Assembly: GCA_029255105.1 (NCBI GenBank)
Contig: JAQWWH010000047.1
Span: forward strand, 1 to 64,000
DNA: 64,000 nt
Source: Flavimaricola sp.
GTDB lineage: Bacteria; Pseudomonadota; Alphaproteobacteria; Rhodobacterales; Rhodobacteraceae
Reading direction: 5' to 3'
Shown here: positions 26,201 through 36,600 of the stretch, one piece after another
Numbering within the stretch: the stretch's first letter is position 1
How the letters are laid out: every line of letters starts with the position of its first letter
Position numbers and translations under genes: made by a program
Notes under the pieces: model-generated
Database searches by the model: none
The model's input: only the letters and a program-made list of their open reading frames with translations
Told to the model about the DNA's origin: nothing

Positions 26201-29200
26201 ATGAGTGATTTGACACCGGACCCTAGGGACGGCCAGAACGATATTGCAATTGTCGGCATGGCAGCCCATCTGCCTGGTGCCCCGACGATTGATATCTACT
26301 GGCAGAACTTGCGCGATGGAGTGACCTCTATCCGACGCCTGTCCGAGGCCGAGCTTGTCGCGTCCGGCGAGGCGGGCCATCTGCTCAAGCGTCCCGATTA
26401 CGCCCCCTATGCCGCCAGTCTTGACCGGTTTGAGCATTTCGATGCTGAATTCTTTGGGTTCTCCCCCAAAGAAGCCGCAATCATGGACCCTCAGCATCGT
26501 CAGTTCCTTGAGACCGCATGGGAGGCGATGGAGAACGCTGCCCACACGCCCGAGGGCTTTGACGGCCCGATCGGCGTCTTTGCAGGCTGCGGGATGGGCA
26601 GCTACTTCTACTTCAACATCTGTTCCAACCCGGACCTCGTTGATCAAACGGGCATGTTCCTCTTGCGCCATACCGGCAACGACAAGGATTTCCTGTCGAC
26701 CCGGCTAAGTCACATCTTCGACCTCAAGGGCCCGTCGATCAATGTGCAGACCGCCTGTTCAACATCGCTTGTCGCCACCCATATGGCCTGCCAGTCGCTG
26801 CTGAACGGCGAATGCGACATGGCGCTGGCCGGTGGCGTGACCATCGAACTGCCGCATGGCCGGGGCTACCTTTACAAGGAAGGCGAGATCCTGTCGCCCG
26901 ACGGCCAGTGCCACGCCTTTGACCATCGCGCCGAAGGCACGGTGTTCGGGTCTGGCGTCGGCGTCGTTGCCCTCCGCCGCCTTGAGGATGCCATTGCCGA
27001 CGGCGACCACATCTGGGCTGTCATCAAGGGAACCGCCGTGAACAACGACGGCGCGGCAAAGGCGGGATACCTTGCCCCATCGGTTGACGGACAGGCCGCC
27101 GCCATTGCCGAGGCGCAGGCCATCGCTGGGATTGGCGCTGATACGGTCGACTATGTCGAATGCCACGGGACCGGCACCTACCTTGGTGACCCCATTGAGG
27201 TCGCCGCCCTGACCGACGCCTTTCGCCGCACGACCGAGGCCGAGGATTTCTGCTGCATCGGTTCGGTCAAAACCAACATCGGGCACCTCGATACTGCGGC
27301 TGGCGTGGCCAGCCTGATCAAGACCTCGCTTGCCCTGCATCACCGTCAGATGCCCCCGTCGCTTGGGTTCGAAAAGCCCAACCCTGCCATCGGTTTTGAA
27401 GGCTCGCCGTTTCGGGTGAATGACCGCCTGACCGATTGGCCTGTCACCGGTCATCCTGCGCGGGCGGGCGTCAACTCGCTTGGCGTCGGCGGGACAAATG
27501 CCCATGCGGTGCTGGAAGAGGCGCCCGCCCGGCCCGCGTCCGAACAAAGCGATTGGCCCTTTCAGCTTTTCACCCTGTCGGCCCGGTCCAAGGGCGCATT
27601 GGATGATGGTGCACGCAACCTTGCGCACTACCTGCGGGCTAATCCCGACGCGCCATTGGCCGACGTCGCCTGGACCCTCAAAGAAGGCCGCCGTGCCTTT
27701 GACTGTCGCCGGGTCGTGGTGGCAGAGGATCACCCCGAGGCAGCCCGCCTGCTTGAAGAAAACGACCAGCGACGGGTGTTTACCCACACCGTCGTGGCCG
27801 AGGACCCAGAGCCTGTCTTCATGTTCCCCGGTGGCGGGGCGCAATATGCGGGAATGGCGCAGGACCTCTATGAGACAGAGCCGGTCTTTCGCGACTGGAT
27901 GGACCGGGGGCTGGAGGTTCTTCAGCCAAAACTGGACTACGACATCCGGGCGATCTGGTTGCCCGATCCGGGGCAAGAGGCTGCGGCGAATGCCCGGCTC
28001 AAGACGCCGTCGGTCCAGCTGCCACTGATCATGATCGTGGAATATGCCCTTGCCCAATTGTGGATCAGCTGGGGGGTGCAGCCCCGCGTCCTGATCGGTC
28101 ATTCGATGGGCGAGAATACTGCCGCCTGCCTTGCTGGTGTCATGTCGTTCGAGGATTGCATCGGGTTGGTGCATCTGCGGGGCAGCCTGTTTGATACGGT
28201 GCCGCCGGGTGGCATGCTGTCGGTTGCCCTGTCTGCCGAGGCGCTTCGCCCGCATCTGGGGGCTGATCTTGATCTGGCGGGGATCAATGCACCCGGTCTG
28301 TCTGTGGCCACAGGTCCGGAAGAGGCGCTGGACCGGCTGCAGGCCGTGCTGGCCGCGCAGGATATCGACTGCCAGCGCATTCCAATCGACATTGCCGCCC
28401 ATTCCCGGATGCTTGATCCGATCCTTGGCCGTTTTGGCGACTACCTTCGGTCAATACCTCTGAACCCGCCGCAAATCCCGATCGTGTCGAATCGCAGCGG
28501 GCAGCTTTTGTCGGACGCCGAGGCGACGGATCCCGATTATTGGGTCGGTCATCTGCGCAACACGGTGAACTTTGAAGGCGGGTTGACGACACTCGCCCAG
28601 AACCCGGACCGCATCTATATCGAGGTTGGCCCGGGCAAGGCGCTTGCCTCGCTTGCCGGTCAACATGACAAGGTCACTCCCAACCAGGTCATCAGCACCC
28701 TGCGCCATCACAAGGATGACGTGGCGGATGATGCCTATTTCATGGCCATGCTCGGTCGGGTCTGGGCCACTGGCGGCCAGTTCGACTGGTCGCAGATCTG
28801 GGGCGACGCCCGGCGCAACCGCCTGCCTTTGCCCACCTATGCCTTCCAGCGCAGCCCCTACTTCATCGAGGCCCGCGCACCTCAGTCGACACCTGCCGAA
28901 AGCTGGCTGATGCGCACCGAAGACCTCGACCAGTGGGGCTATGCTCCTGCCTGGACGCCCGCCTATGCGCAATGCCCGGTCGACGTCGCGGGTGATCTGG
29001 CGGATGCGCCCCAACAGACGTGGCTTGTCTTTGCCGATGAGGCCGGGGTGGCCGCCAGCGCCGTTGCCCGCCTGCGCGCCGCTGGTCAGCGTGTTCTGAC
29101 CGTGCGCCCCGGCGACAGCTTTTCCCGGGTCGACGACGACAGCTACATCCTTGCCCCCGAACATGGCCGCGACGGTTATGACAGCCTGATCCGCGATCTG

Positions 29201-32200
29201 GCCAGACGCGACCTTTTGCCTACCCGCATCGGTCATTTCTGGCTAGTAACGGCCGATGAACGGCACCGCCCGGGATCAAGCTTTTTTCACCGGACACAGG
29301 AACAGGGGTTCTGGTCTCTTTTCTTCCTCGCCCAGTCCATCGCCGGAGAAGGCGTGCAGCAGCCGATGCAACTGACCGTCGTCACCTCGGACGCTGTGCA
29401 GGTCGGGGCAGAGCCTTTGGCCTATCCCGACAAGGCCACCGTCATGGGCCCGGTCCGGGTGATCCCGAAAGAATTTCCCGGCGTCACCTGCGCCACCCTC
29501 GACCTGAGCCTACCCAAGGTGCGGCGTGGCAAAGCCACCTTGCCGGATGTCCTTGTCCAAACCGTGATGGAAGAGCTTTTGGCAGAGCCGGGCAATGGCC
29601 AGGCCGCTCTGCGTGATGATCGTCGAAGGGAACTGTCGTTCCGTCCCGCCCCGCTGGCCGAGGCAAAGGCCCTGACCCTGCCCGAAGGGGCAGCTGTTTT
29701 GGTCACTGGTGGCTTTGGCGGGATTGGTCTGACGGTGTCGGAAACCCTTATCCGCCAATTCGGGGCCCGCATCGCCCTTGTGGCCCGCAGCCCTTTGCCG
29801 CCCCGCGCCGAATGGGCAGCAGAGTTGCGCAGGCGTGCCCCCACTGATCGGGTTGCCCGCCGCATCCGCGCGATCGAGCAGTTGGAAGCCGCCGGGGGAC
29901 AGGTCATTGCCTTGACCGCTGACGTCAGCAACGTCGAAGAGATGCGCGCCGCAAAGGCCGAGGCCGAGGCGATCCTTGGCCCGATCAAGGCCGTGATCCA
30001 TGCTGCCGGCGTGGTCGACGATGCCCCGATCCTTGCCAAGACTGCGATGGGGATCGAGGACGTCTTTACCCCCAAGATCCATGGCACTCAGGTGCTGGAC
30101 GCCCTGTTCCCGGACGGAACGCTGGATTGGATGGCGCTGTTTTCCTCAAGCTCTACCGTCACGGCGCCCGGGGGGCAGGTCGATTATGTCGCCGCGAATG
30201 AATACCTGAACGCCTTTGCCAAGGCGCGGGCAGGCGGCAAGACCCGCGTCGTGGCGATCAACTGGGGCATCTGGTCCGGCGTCGGCATGGCAGCGGACGC
30301 GATGGAGGCCAGGACGGGTGCGAGTGCCCCGCCCCCTGCCGTTCCCGCCGGGGTCCCGCTTTTGGAGGTTGCGACCTTCGACGCAGAAGGGAACCGCCAG
30401 TTTACCGCCGACTACACGGCGAAACATTGGATTTTCGACGAACACCGGACCAAGGCTGGCGACGCCCTGATGCCCGGAACCGGTATGCTGGAACTGGCCG
30501 CGCAGGCCCTGGCCGCGCAAGGGGAACACGGACCCTACGAGCTGCGCGATCTGTATTTCCTGCGTCCGCTTAGGGTTGCAGATCGTGGTGCAAGCCAACT
30601 GCGCATGACCCTTCCGCGTAGCGACGAAGGCTATGATCTGGTGGTCGAGGCAGGCCCTGAGGGGGCAGGTCTTGAGCGCACCGCCGAGGGCCGGATCAGC
30701 CTTTTGCCGCTGACGGCACCTGCGCCTATTGACCTTGCCGCCATTGCGGACCGCTGCCCCGTCAGGGTCGTTGCGCCACAGGGCGAAACCTTGCGCTCGC
30801 TGCAAGAAGCCCACCTTGTCTTTGGTCCACGCTGGCGGGTGTTGACTGAAACCGCATTGGGTCAGGGCGAAGGCCTCGCCCGTCTGCGTTTGCCGCCTGC
30901 CGCACTTGGCGACAAAGGGTTTCACCTGCACCCGGCGCTGATGGATCTTGCGACCGGCTGGGCGATGGAGCTCATTGCGGACTATGTCCCCGATCACCTC
31001 TGGGTGCCCGTGTCGTATCAATCGGTCCGGGTCTATCGCGACCTTCCGGCCGAGGTCCTGAGCTGGGTCCGCAACGCGGCTGACAACCGGGCCGAAGGGC
31101 GCACAGCCACCTTTGACGTCACCATCGCCGCCCCGGATGGAACCGTCTGCGTTGAGATTTCGGGCTTTTGCATCCGCAAGATGGACAGCGGCATCAGCTT
31201 TGCCGCCAGCGCGCCAAGTGCGCCCGTGGCGGTTGGCCCCCGGCCCTTGTCCCCGGCAGAAGAACGGCTGCGCCACAACCTGACACAGGGCATCACCGCC
31301 GAGGAAGGGGCAGAGGCCTTCCTGAGGGCGATGGCTGCGGGCAAAAGCCAGATCGTCGTGTCCTCCCTCGACCTGCCCGCCCTTGCCCGCCAGACCGCCG
31401 AGGCCAGCCATCAGGCCGACGATGCTGGCCAAAGTTTTGACCGACCCCAGCTGGACAGCGATTTCGTCGCCCCCGGCGACGACATCGAACGCAAGCTTGC
31501 CGGTTTCTGGCAAGAGCTTTTGGGAATTGGCGAGGTTGGCGTCGAAGACAGCTTCTTTGATCTTGGCGGCCATTCCCTGATCGCCGTGCGCCTCTTTGCG
31601 CAAGTCAAAAAGGCCTATGCGGTCGATTTCCCCATTTCGGTCCTGTTTGAGGCCCCCACGATCCGGGCCTGTGCCAACCTTCTGGCCGCCCGAGGGGTCC
31701 CGACGAAAGAGGGGGTAGACCCGGCACCCGTCGCGGCGGTCCCGGAGAAAAGGTTCACCCATCTGGTGCCAATGCATCAGGGCGAAGGCGGGCACAGGAC
31801 GCCCTTTTTCCTTGTCGCGGGGATGTTCGGCAATGTCCTGAACCTGCGCCACCTGGCCCACCTTCTGGGCACGGACCGGCCGTTCTTTGGTCTGCAGGCC
31901 CGGGGTCTTTATGGTGATGCCGAACCGCATCGCGATCTGACTGAGGCTGCCCTCGATATGCTGGCCGAAATGCGGGCCGTGCAGCCCCACGGACCCTACA
32001 TGCTGGGCGGCTTCTCAGGTGGCGGCATCACGGCCTATGAGATTGCGCAACAGCTGACCGCCGAGGGGGAAGAGGTGACTGCCCTCGTCATGCTTGATAC
32101 GCCCTTACCGCAGCGGCGGCCTTTGACCCGGGCGGACCGGGCGACGATCCAATGGCAGGAACTGAAGGCAGGTGGGGTCGCCTATCCGCTGCGCTGGGCT

Positions 32201-32623
32201 GCCAACCGCGTGGCCTGGGAAATCGCCAAACGGCGCCCTCCGGCCGAAGAGGCCCATGATGATGCTGCGCAATTCCATGATGCCGCGATCGAGGCCGCCT
32301 TTTACGAGGCCATCGCCCGGTATCAGGTCAAGCCCTGGCACGGTCCGCTAACCCTGTTCCGACCGCCTCTGGTCGGCAAATGGGAGGTGGCGCCGGGTCG
32401 GTGGGTGTCGTCAGAACGGGCCTATGTCTTGCCCGACAACGATTGGACCGGCTCTGCCCCCTTGGTCGAAGTGATCGAGGTCCCGGGTGACCACGATTCC
32501 ATGGTGCTTGAACCAAACGTGCGCGTTCTGGCGGCCCGGATGAAGCGGGTGATCGAAACGGCCGAGCGGTCAAGACGTGTCGCCACCGTTGACCATTGGG
32601 CCAGTGACAGGGCTGCCGAATGA
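26201..32623 (+). CDS. Type I modular polyketide synthase, KS-AT-KR-DH-ACP-TE
   Basis: 2140-residue single-module synthase. KS: Cys186 in QTACSTSL, with ECHGTGTYLGD and KTNIGHLD histidines. AT: Ser635 in GHSMGEN; the specificity segment reads IAAHS, neither the usual malonyl (HAFH) nor methylmalonyl (YASH) text. A structural sub-domain (about residues 910-1150) precedes the KR, which has GGFGGIGL near 1170, Tyr1329 in DYVAANEY and VDD (B-type-like). DH: H1415-region HRTKAGDALMP with one extra residue versus the HXXXGXXXXP consensus, and Asp1582 in HPALMDLA. ACP: Ser1792 in GGHSLIAV. TE: Ser1939 in GFSGGG and His2098. All sites look intact, so one extension with reduction and dehydration then release is predicted. 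ATG 26201 was preferred to GTG 26180; the ribosome site is weak. Confidence 0.93.
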   Translation: MSDLTPDPRDGQNDIAIVGMAAHLPGAPTIDIYWQNLRDGVTSIRRLSEAELVASGEAGHLLKRPDYAPYAASLDRFEHFDAEFFGFSPKEAAIMDPQHRQFLETAWEAMENAAHTPEGFDGPIGVFAGCGMGSYFYFNICSNPDLVDQTGMFLLRHTGNDKDFLSTRLSHIFDLKGPSINVQTACSTSLVATHMACQSLLNGECDMALAGGVTIELPHGRGYLYKEGEILSPDGQCHAFDHRAEGTVFGSGVGVVALRRLEDAIADGDHIWAVIKGTAVNNDGAAKAGYLAPSVDGQAAAIAEAQAIAGIGADTVDYVECHGTGTYLGDPIEVAALTDAFRRTTEAEDFCCIGSVKTNIGHLDTAAGVASLIKTSLALHHRQMPPSLGFEKPNPAIGFEGSPFRVNDRLTDWPVTGHPARAGVNSLGVGGTNAHAVLEEAPARPASEQSDWPFQLFTLSARSKGALDDGARNLAHYLRANPDAPLADVAWTLKEGRRAFDCRRVVVAEDHPEAARLLEENDQRRVFTHTVVAEDPEPVFMFPGGGAQYAGMAQDLYETEPVFRDWMDRGLEVLQPKLDYDIRAIWLPDPGQEAAANARLKTPSVQLPLIMIVEYALAQLWISWGVQPRVLIGHSMGENTAACLAGVMSFEDCIGLVHLRGSLFDTVPPGGMLSVALSAEALRPHLGADLDLAGINAPGLSVATGPEEALDRLQAVLAAQDIDCQRIPIDIAAHSRMLDPILGRFGDYLRSIPLNPPQIPIVSNRSGQLLSDAEATDPDYWVGHLRNTVNFEGGLTTLAQNPDRIYIEVGPGKALASLAGQHDKVTPNQVISTLRHHKDDVADDAYFMAMLGRVWATGGQFDWSQIWGDARRNRLPLPTYAFQRSPYFIEARAPQSTPAESWLMRTEDLDQWGYAPAWTPAYAQCPVDVAGDLADAPQQTWLVFADEAGVAASAVARLRAAGQRVLTVRPGDSFSRVDDDSYILAPEHGRDGYDSLIRDLARRDLLPTRIGHFWLVTADERHRPGSSFFHRTQEQGFWSLFFLAQSIAGEGVQQPMQLTVVTSDAVQVGAEPLAYPDKATVMGPVRVIPKEFPGVTCATLDLSLPKVRRGKATLPDVLVQTVMEELLAEPGNGQAALRDDRRRELSFRPAPLAEAKALTLPEGAAVLVTGGFGGIGLTVSETLIRQFGARIALVARSPLPPRAEWAAELRRRAPTDRVARRIRAIEQLEAAGGQVIALTADVSNVEEMRAAKAEAEAILGPIKAVIHAAGVVDDAPILAKTAMGIEDVFTPKIHGTQVLDALFPDGTLDWMALFSSSSTVTAPGGQVDYVAANEYLNAFAKARAGGKTRVVAINWGIWSGVGMAADAMEARTGASAPPPAVPAGVPLLEVATFDAEGNRQFTADYTAKHWIFDEHRTKAGDALMPGTGMLELAAQALAAQGEHGPYELRDLYFLRPLRVADRGASQLRMTLPRSDEGYDLVVEAGPEGAGLERTAEGRISLLPLTAPAPIDLAAIADRCPVRVVAPQGETLRSLQEAHLVFGPRWRVLTETALGQGEGLARLRLPPAALGDKGFHLHPALMDLATGWAMELIADYVPDHLWVPVSYQSVRVYRDLPAEVLSWVRNAADNRAEGRTATFDVTIAAPDGTVCVEISGFCIRKMDSGISFAASAPSAPVAVGPRPLSPAEERLRHNLTQGITAEEGAEAFLRAMAAGKSQIVVSSLDLPALARQTAEASHQADDAGQSFDRPQLDSDFVAPGDDIERKLAGFWQELLGIGEVGVEDSFFDLGGHSLIAVRLFAQVKKAYAVDFPISVLFEAPTIRACANLLAARGVPTKEGVDPAPVAAVPEKRFTHLVPMHQGEGGHRTPFFLVAGMFGNVLNLRHLAHLLGTDRPFFGLQARGLYGDAEPHRDLTEAALDMLAEMRAVQPHGPYMLGGFSGGGITAYEIAQQLTAEGEEVTALVMLDTPLPQRRPLTRADRATIQWQELKAGGVAYPLRWAANRVAWEIAKRRPPAEEAHDDAAQFHDAAIEAAFYEAIARYQVKPWHGPLTLFRPPLVGKWEVAPGRWVSSERAYVLPDNDWTGSAPLVEVIEVPGDHDSMVLEPNVRVLAARMKRVIETAERSRRVATVDHWASDRAAE

Positions 32624-33615
32624 CCCAAGATCCCAACCTTCTGACAGTGGTGCTGAACTGGCGGACCCCCGACATGACGATGGAGGCCGTCGCGGCCACT
32701 CTTGTCGCGATGAAGGATATCGCGGGCGAGATTGTCGTTGTTGATAATGACAGTCAGGACGGCTCTTTCGCGGCAATGACCGCCCATGTGGCCCAACAGG
32801 GCTGGAGCCGCGTCCGGGTGATCCAGTCGGGCCGCAATGGTGGCTTTGGCGCTGGCAACAACGTGGGCATCCGGGCCGGCCTGTCCGGTGGGCAGTCGCC
32901 CCATTATGTCTACGTCCTGAACTCTGACGCCTTTCCGGCACCGGATGCCATCTCGCACCTGCTGACCTACCTTGAAGCAACGCCAAAAGCGGGTTTCGCC
33001 GGCAGCCTGATCCATGGCCCCGATGGTGACCTGCACCTGACCACATTCCGCTTTCCATCCATCGCGAGCGAGTTCGAGGGGTCAATCCGCTTTGGCCCGG
33101 TCTCCAGACTGTTGCGGAACAGGGCTGTGCCCTTGACCACACCTGCACAGGCCCAGAGGGTCGACTGGCTGGCCGGGGCAAGCGTCATGATGCGGCGCGA
33201 TGTACTGGATCAGATCGGTTTGTTCGACGAAACCTTCTTTTTGTATTTCGAGGAAACCGACCTTTGCCTTCGTGCCACAAGGGCCGGTCACGAGGTTCAC
33301 TTTGTGCCGGAAAGCCGGGTCGCCCATATCGGCTCTGTCTCGACCGGAATGAAGGAATGGGCGCGGGTGCCGGATTACTGGTTCGACTCGCGCCTGCACT
33401 ATTTTCGCAAATCGCATGGGGCGGTCTATGCCGGTTTGGCCACGTTGGCCCATGCGTTGGGCGGCGGGCTTCACCGTCTGCGCAGCCGGCTGACTGGAAG
33501 GCGTCCGGCGGACCCGCCGCAATTCTTGCGCACGCTGATGACCCATGATGCGAAGGCCCTGATGCGCCCGGCGACCCGACCTCAGACAACACGTCCCCTT
33601 AAAGGAGCTTCGTGA
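32620..33615 (+). CDS. Glycosyltransferase, GT2 family (rhamnosyltransferase-like)
   Basis: 331-residue inverting glycosyltransferase. VVLNWRTPDMT begins the nucleotide-binding fold, NSDAF near residue 105 is the metal site, and WLAGASVMMRRDVLDQIGLFDE followed by YFEETDLCLRA is the conserved acceptor/catalytic segment seen in WbbL-type rhamnosyltransferases. It sits between the polyketide synthase and the NRPS-like gene with four- and one-base overlaps, so it is inseparable from them in the transcript. It may glycosylate the lipid-linked sugar or, more speculatively, the polyketide product. Confidence 0.92.
   Translation: MTQDPNLLTVVLNWRTPDMTMEAVAATLVAMKDIAGEIVVVDNDSQDGSFAAMTAHVAQQGWSRVRVIQSGRNGGFGAGNNVGIRAGLSGGQSPHYVYVLNSDAFPAPDAISHLLTYLEATPKAGFAGSLIHGPDGDLHLTTFRFPSIASEFEGSIRFGPVSRLLRNRAVPLTTPAQAQRVDWLAGASVMMRRDVLDQIGLFDETFFLYFEETDLCLRATRAGHEVHFVPESRVAHIGSVSTGMKEWARVPDYWFDSRLHYFRKSHGAVYAGLATLAHALGGGLHRLRSRLTGRRPADPPQFLRTLMTHDAKALMRPATRPQTTRPLKGAS
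33601..33607 (+). promoter_or_regulatory. Ribosome-binding site deciding the NRPS-like start
   Basis: AAAGGAG lies seven bases before ATG 33615 and only four before GTG 33612. The spacing favours ATG 33615, which overlaps the upstream stop by one base. Confidence 0.65.
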
Positions 33616-36600
33616 TGACCCGTTTTTCGGCAGTTCTGATCGGCCATGAATCCCTGACCATCCAGTGCGGGGCGATGCTGGTCGAGGCTGGACATACCCT
33701 TGTCGCCGTTGTCAGCAACGACAGTGCTGTTCTGGCATGGGCGGATGCCCAAGGGGTTGAGGTGATCGCCCCGGGCAAGGGTCTGGCCCAGCGGCTTGCC
33801 GGTCGTTCGTTTGATTGGATTGTGTCGGCAGCGAATCTGGCAATGCTGCCGCCTTCGGTGCTTGCCCTGCCGTCCAAGGGTGCGGTGAATTTCCACGACG
33901 GACCCCTTCCGGCCCGTGCCGGTCTGAACACGCCTGTCTGGGCGCTTTTGAATGGCGATGCCCGGCATGGCATCACCTGGCACTTGATGGAGGCTGGCGT
34001 AGACACCGGGGCCATCGTCGCCCGGCGTGATTTTGACCTTGCCGCGACCGAGACCGCGTTGACCCTCGACACCCGTTGCTATGCCGCCGGGATCGATAGT
34101 TTCCCCGAGGTGATAGAGGCCCTGTCCCAGGGCGTCCCGAACCGCAAAATGCAGGACCTGAGTGATCGCAAGGTCTTTGCCCGCGTCGATAGGCCAGTGG
34201 CCGCTGCCCGTTTGGATTTTGGTCAGGACAGTGCGGCCCTACTGCGGCTGATCCGCGCCCTTGACCATGGTGAGCGGGACAACCCCCTTGCCTGCCCAAA
34301 GATCGCCCTTGGTGGCCGCGTCCTGATCGTTGCTCAGGGCGACACCGTGCCTGGCACTGGCGCGGCGGGTACCGTCCTGAACGTGGGTCACGACAGCATT
34401 ACCGTCGCGACCCTCGATGGTGCGGTGGCGCTGCGCGGTATTTGTCGGCTGAACGGTCGGTCTGTCGATCTGACGACAGTGGCCAAGCCGGGCGACATGC
34501 TGCCCGCCCTGACCGAGGCCGAGGCGGCCACACTGACGCAGGCCCTGCGCGCACCTGCCAAGGCAGAGCCGCATTGGCGTGCCCGTCTGGCAACCCTCTC
34601 GCCCGCTGTCCTGCATCTGCCGGGCAGGGGTGGGGCGCGTCGCGCAATCAATCTGCCAAGCGGGACAGACCCAGCGCAGGCCTTTGTGGCGCTGGCCGTG
34701 CTTTGCGAGCATCTGGGGGAAGGCGGTCCTGTCGACCTGGCCCTTGGAGTGGTCCCGGCAGCCGAAGGGTATGTCAGCGATTGGGTGCCGGTGCGCTGTG
34801 ATGCCCATCAGGACTTTGCCAGCGCAACCAGGGCATTTTTGACCGAGGTGGCCGAAGCCCGCCGCCTTGGTGGATTTGCGGCAGACCTGCCCCATCGGAT
34901 CGCCGGTTTTGACAAGGCGCAGCCGCAGGTCGGGCTGAACGTTATCGAGGCTCTTGTTCCCGGCTGTGTCGTGACGCTGGTGGCAAATCAGACCGGTGCC
35001 ACCTTGTTGGCTGATCCCGACAAGATGTCCGACGTCGGTCTGGCCCTGCTCGCCGACCGGATCGAGACGATCCTGCAAACCGGCGATGTGCGCCAGTTGT
35101 CCAAGGCCGAACTGGACCTGATCCTTGATGCCTGGAACGCGACCGAGGCTGATTTTGAGGCCGACACGCCCTTGCATCGTCTGATCGAGGCCGAGGTTGC
35201 CCGACGGCCCGACGCGACGGCGATCATTCATGAGGGGCAGGCGATGAGCTATGCCGCCCTGAACGCCCGCGCCAACCGGGTTGCCCATGTCCTGCGTGAT
35301 ATGGGGGTCGGGGCTGGCAGCCGGGTCGGTCTGCACCTGCGCCGGTCCGCTGATCTGATCGTGGGCGCGCTGGCGGTCTGGAAGGCGGGCGGGGCCTATG
35401 TGCCACTTGACCCTGCCTATCCGTCTGACCGCATTTCTCTTTATATCGCCGACAGCGCGGCGTCCGTGATCATCACCGATGCAGCTATCGCTGGTGATCT
35501 GCCTGCGTCCCAAAGTGACCGCCTGATGATCGACACCGATCCGCGGATACCGGCTGCTGACGCTGCCGATCTGACCGATGGCGCAGGGGCAGGGGATCTG
35601 GCTTATCTGATCTACACCTCGGGCTCTACCGGTAAGCCGAAGGGCGTGATGATCGAACATCGGAATGTCTCGAACTTCTTTACCGGCATGGATGCCCGTA
35701 TTCCGCACAAGCCGGGGGATCGCTGGCTGGCGATCACATCGCTTAGCTTCGACATCTCGGTGCTAGAACTGTTCTGGACCCTGTCGCGCGGCCTTTGCGT
35801 CGTGATGTCGGGCGATGAAAGCCGGACGCTTGTATCCTCGGGCCCTGTGACAAGCGGGACGGGGATGGAGTTCAGCCTTTACTACTGGGGCAATGACGAC
35901 GGCGTTGGTCGCGACAAATACAAGCTTTTGCTGGATGGGGCGCGGTTTGCCGATGAACATGGGTTCTGCGCTGTCTGGACGCCCGAGCGGCACTTTCACG
36001 CCTTTGGCGGACCCTATCCAAATCCATCGGTGACTGGTGCTGCTGTTGCTGCCGTCACCTCTCGGATCGGCGTTCGGGCGGGTAGCTGTGTCGGCCCTCT
36101 TCACCATCCGGCGCGGATCGCAGAAGAGTGGGCGGTCATCGACAACCTCACTGGCGGTCGCGCAGGCCTTGCCATCGCGTCGGGCTGGCAGCCGGATGAC
36201 TTTGTCCTGCGCCCCCAGAACACGCCGCCCAACAACAAACCTGCAATGTTTGAAACGATCGAACAGCTGCGCAAGCTTTGGAAAGGTGAGCCTGTCGCCT
36301 TTCCCACGGCGACAGGCGATATGTTCTCCGTTGTCACCCAGCCCCGGCCAGTCTCCAAGACCCTGCCTGTCTGGGTCACGACAGCCGGCAACCCCGAGAC
36401 ATGGCGCGAGGCAGGCAAGATCGGGGCCAACGTACTGACCCACCTTCTGGGCCAGTCGGTGGCAGAGGTCGAAGGCAAGATCGCAATCTATCACGAGGCC
36501 CTGCGCGAAGCGGGTCACGATCCGGCCCGGTTCAGCGTCACCCTGATGCTGCACACCTTTCTGGCCGACACCCGCGAAAAGGCCCGCGAGATCGCGCATG

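Noticed and set aside
26759-28402. Minus-strand open frame of 547 codons
   Set aside because: It is a shadow of the KS-AT part of the polyketide synthase; no recognisable domain.
30146-31990. Minus-strand open frame of 614 codons
   Set aside because: It is antisense to the KR-DH-ACP part of the polyketide synthase and has no domain motifs.
33615-35160. A functional condensation domain in the NRPS-like protein
   Set aside because: The region between formyltransferase and adenylation domain is only about 210 residues and has no HHXXXDG motif, so it is described as a remnant.
34239-35708. Minus-strand open frame of 489 codons
   Set aside because: It is antisense to the NRPS-like gene, which has intact motifs throughout.
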